A stretch of DNA of 64,000 nucleotides from Flavobacteriales bacterium. GTDB lineage: Bacteria; Bacteroidota; Bacteroidia; Flavobacteriales_D; Crocinitomicaceae. The notes under the pieces were generated by a model, which worked only from the letters and a program-made list of their open reading frames with translations, was not told the DNA's origin and did not search any database. Where the stretch lies: assembly GCA_947460825.1 (NCBI GenBank), contig CANHHA010000010.1:18020-82019 (forward strand), in the 5' to 3' direction. Each line of letters starts with the position of its first letter. The stretch's first letter is position 1. Position numbers and translations under genes: made by a program. Shown piece by piece: positions 62,276 to 64,000 of this stretch.

Positions 62276-64000
62276 TTAGCGAATCACTTCTTTCAATACC
62301 TCGGTAGCGCGTTCACCGTTAACCATTTGGATGTAGTAAACGCCTGGGGCTAAGTTCAAGTCTGTTACACTGAATATATTGATGCCTGGTTTTACTTCAA
62401 TCGTACGGTTTAGCAATTCTGTGCCTTTCGTATCTTTCACGCTCAAGATTCCTGATCCCACCAAATTCTTATCATTCAAGATCACTTGGAATGATCCAGT
62501 ACTTGGGTTTGGATACGCTGAGAAGTAGCCTTTCGCTGCGCCTGAACAACTCACATTGATTACATCGTACGTTTTTGTTGTTCCATCGATGTCTACTTGC
62601 GTTAAGCGGTAGTAGTTATTTACTTCCATGGCATTCGCATCTGTACCTTCATAGTTCAACAACTGTGTACTGTTTACAGCAGCATCCATGCTTGTCAGCA
62701 ACTGCCAGTTTTGACCATCTCTTGATTTTTCAATGTTGAAATAATCGCTGTTATGCTCCGTAGCGGTTTGCCATGTCAAGCTTACGGTTCCTGACTCACA
62801 GTTTCCATTGAAGCTTAACAATTCAACAGGCAATGCTTGTGAATTCGGCGAACCTACGTTGAACCAACTGAATCCTTGCGTCACGGTACTTGTAATCAAG
62901 AACGCTTGTGGATTTGCTGCTCCATTGATTGGAGTATGCGTTCCACATGCTTGCCATGCCACGTGGTGTTGAGCCGCTGTATTGGAACCTGCACTCTTAA
63001 TGATGCGGCATACCTGTGGACTTTGCATTCCCGTTAAGTTATTCGCAAACAAGGTAACTCCGTAGCTCACCGACGTAATCGGTGCCGTATAGTTATTGTT
63101 TGTTGGAATCACGCTCCAGTAACCATCCGCTGAATAATTCTGTATCATCGAACCGGAAGCCATCAAGGGTAAGCCATTGTATAGCGGAATACCTCCTTGC
63201 ATTGGTGCTCCCGTTTTGTATTCAACTGTTAAGAATTGATCCACACCCGGTCCAGATCCAAAGCTAAAGTCTGCATAGCGATTGTATACCGGAGTTCCTA
63301 CAGGGAATAAGCCTGCGGTTCCTGCACTTGCTGCATTCGCGAAGTAGCGCTTGAATGGACCAACAATAGTACCTGAGTTGTAAGTTAAACTTCCTGGTGC
63401 AGCACTGCTTGTTCCTAGGGTAAGTAAGTTTGCACTCGTAGTGAATACATTTCCTTGGTTCATCGTTAGCACATTCGTTACTAACACCGGTTGCTGCAAG
63501 GTTAAGGTTGCACCAGCAGATTTGTTCACACGCATGCTGAACAACTGTGTTGTACCTGAGCCACTTACCGTTGAATTGTTGTTTCCTGTGAAATTTACTG
63601 TTCCAGTGGATGCTGCAATTGTACCTTGGTTAATTAAGTTTTGAGCAATGTTTATGCTGTCATTAGATAAGTTTAGTACAACACCTACTCCAACGTATAC
63701 ATCCTCCGCATTACTATTCACACTTAAAGATGGGGTACTATTACCAACACACATCCCACCGTTCGCCGTGCTCACTGTAAAAACCTCATTTCCGATTCCT
63801 GGTTGTACCGCACCAGACATTCTTACGTAATGACCAGCCGCTTGTTTTTGATACCAGTTCGTTGAGGTAGACCAATCGGTATTGGTTAATCCACACCACA
63901 GCAAATCTCCGGATCCGACTAAGGCGCTTATTGTTGCATCAGTTGGCTGGTTAAACGTAACCGTCATTTGATCTGTTCCAGTACACCCACCTGAAGTAAG
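62276..64000 (-). CDS. Large T9SS-secreted adhesin-like protein (C-terminal 574 codons, cut by window edge)
   Basis: The frame is open to base 64000, so only the C-terminal part is seen; an internal ATG at 63967 is not the real start. The visible protein begins TSGGCTGTDQMTVTFNQPT, includes repetitive autotransporter-like strands (VSTANGGMCVGNSTPSLSVN; LNLSNDSINIAQNLINQGT), then LPVELLSFNGNCESGTVSLT ... SRDGQNWQLLTSMDA (an FN3/Ig-like unit found just before many T9SS tails). It ends in a type A sorting domain (GYFSAYPNPSTGSFQVILND; APGVYYIQMVNGERA). Probably a surface structural protein or adhesin. Confidence 0.9.
   Translation of the reverse strand, partial: LTSGGCTGTDQMTVTFNQPTDATISALVGSGDLLWCGLTNTDWSTSTNWYQKQAAGHYVRMSGAVQPGIGNEVFTVSTANGGMCVGNSTPSLSVNSNAEDVYVGVGVVLNLSNDSINIAQNLINQGTIAASTGTVNFTGNNNSTVSGSGTTQLFSMRVNKSAGATLTLQQPVLVTNVLTMNQGNVFTTSANLLTLGTSSAAPGSLTYNSGTIVGPFKRYFANAASAGTAGLFPVGTPVYNRYADFSFGSGPGVDQFLTVEYKTGAPMQGGIPLYNGLPLMASGSMIQNYSADGYWSVIPTNNNYTAPITSVSYGVTLFANNLTGMQSPQVCRIIKSAGSNTAAQHHVAWQACGTHTPINGAANPQAFLITSTVTQGFSWFNVGSPNSQALPVELLSFNGNCESGTVSLTWQTATEHNSDYFNIEKSRDGQNWQLLTSMDAAVNSTQLLNYEGTDANAMEVNNYYRLTQVDIDGTTKTYDVINVSCSGAAKGYFSAYPNPSTGSFQVILNDKNLVGSGILSVKDTKGTELLNRTIEVKPGINIFSVTDLNLAPGVYYIQMVNGERATEVLKEVIR

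Overview
The window is a piece of a Bacteroidota chromosome, most likely from the Flavobacteriales (Crocinitomicaceae/Fluviicola-like by general impression; the family is my inference). Support comes from five proteins or domains with type IX secretion (T9SS) C-terminal sorting sequences, many lipoproteins, TAnnTTTG promoter boxes instead of sigma-70 -10 boxes, little visible Shine-Dalgarno sequence, a DnaE polymerase with an N-terminal proofreading exonuclease, and a kynurenine-type NAD route. I see no phage, IS element, CRISPR array or rRNA.

Layout. 1-5473 (minus strand) is the tRNA(Thr-Tyr-Gly-Thr)-tuf-tRNA(Trp)-secE-nusG-rplKAJL-rpoB translation/transcription operon, with rpoB cut by the window edge. 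5632-14023 holds a plus-strand glycosyltransferase and then a tight six-gene minus-strand operon: H-NOX heme sensor, giant HNOBA/PAS/GAF histidine kinase, single-domain response regulator, saccharopine-reductase-like enzyme, DUF3467 protein and GT2 glycosyltransferase. This nitric-oxide-type signalling operon is the most interesting system in the window. 14127-19864 is mostly plus strand: aldo/keto reductase, ferredoxin-NADP reductase with a histidine kinase, thyA-folA, and 3-hydroxyanthranilate dioxygenase.

19868-27041 is accessory: a tandem family of small lipoproteins, one copy of which has been beheaded at the site where a GH1 beta-glucosidase block sits, plus a metal-binding lipoprotein, an esterase, an M43 protease and more small lipoproteins. 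27038-45945 is largely minus-strand housekeeping: dnaE, an Ig-like lipoprotein, fRMsr, rsmE-holA-pepT-rdgB, then an envelope set (M1 peptidase, two GT4 enzymes, an Omp85-like protein), pyrF and prfA. 46024-64000 mixes comM, T9SS-secreted proteins (one a polyesterase/PETase-like hydrolase), a BtuFCD-type ABC importer next to panB, kynurenine monooxygenase, metF, a class III aminotransferase, YitT, an orphan T9SS sorting domain, and the 3' part of a large T9SS adhesin-like gene running off the right edge.

How parts work together: KMO and 3-HAO belong to the tryptophan-to-quinolinate NAD pathway although 36 kb apart; thyA, folA and metF share folate chemistry; the minus-strand run 43361-34171 looks like one long, often translationally coupled transcription unit. 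Many genes have a TAnnTTTG box only 2-22 nt before the start codon, suggesting very short or absent leaders. Functions are assigned by recognising families in the translated sequence; no database search was run.
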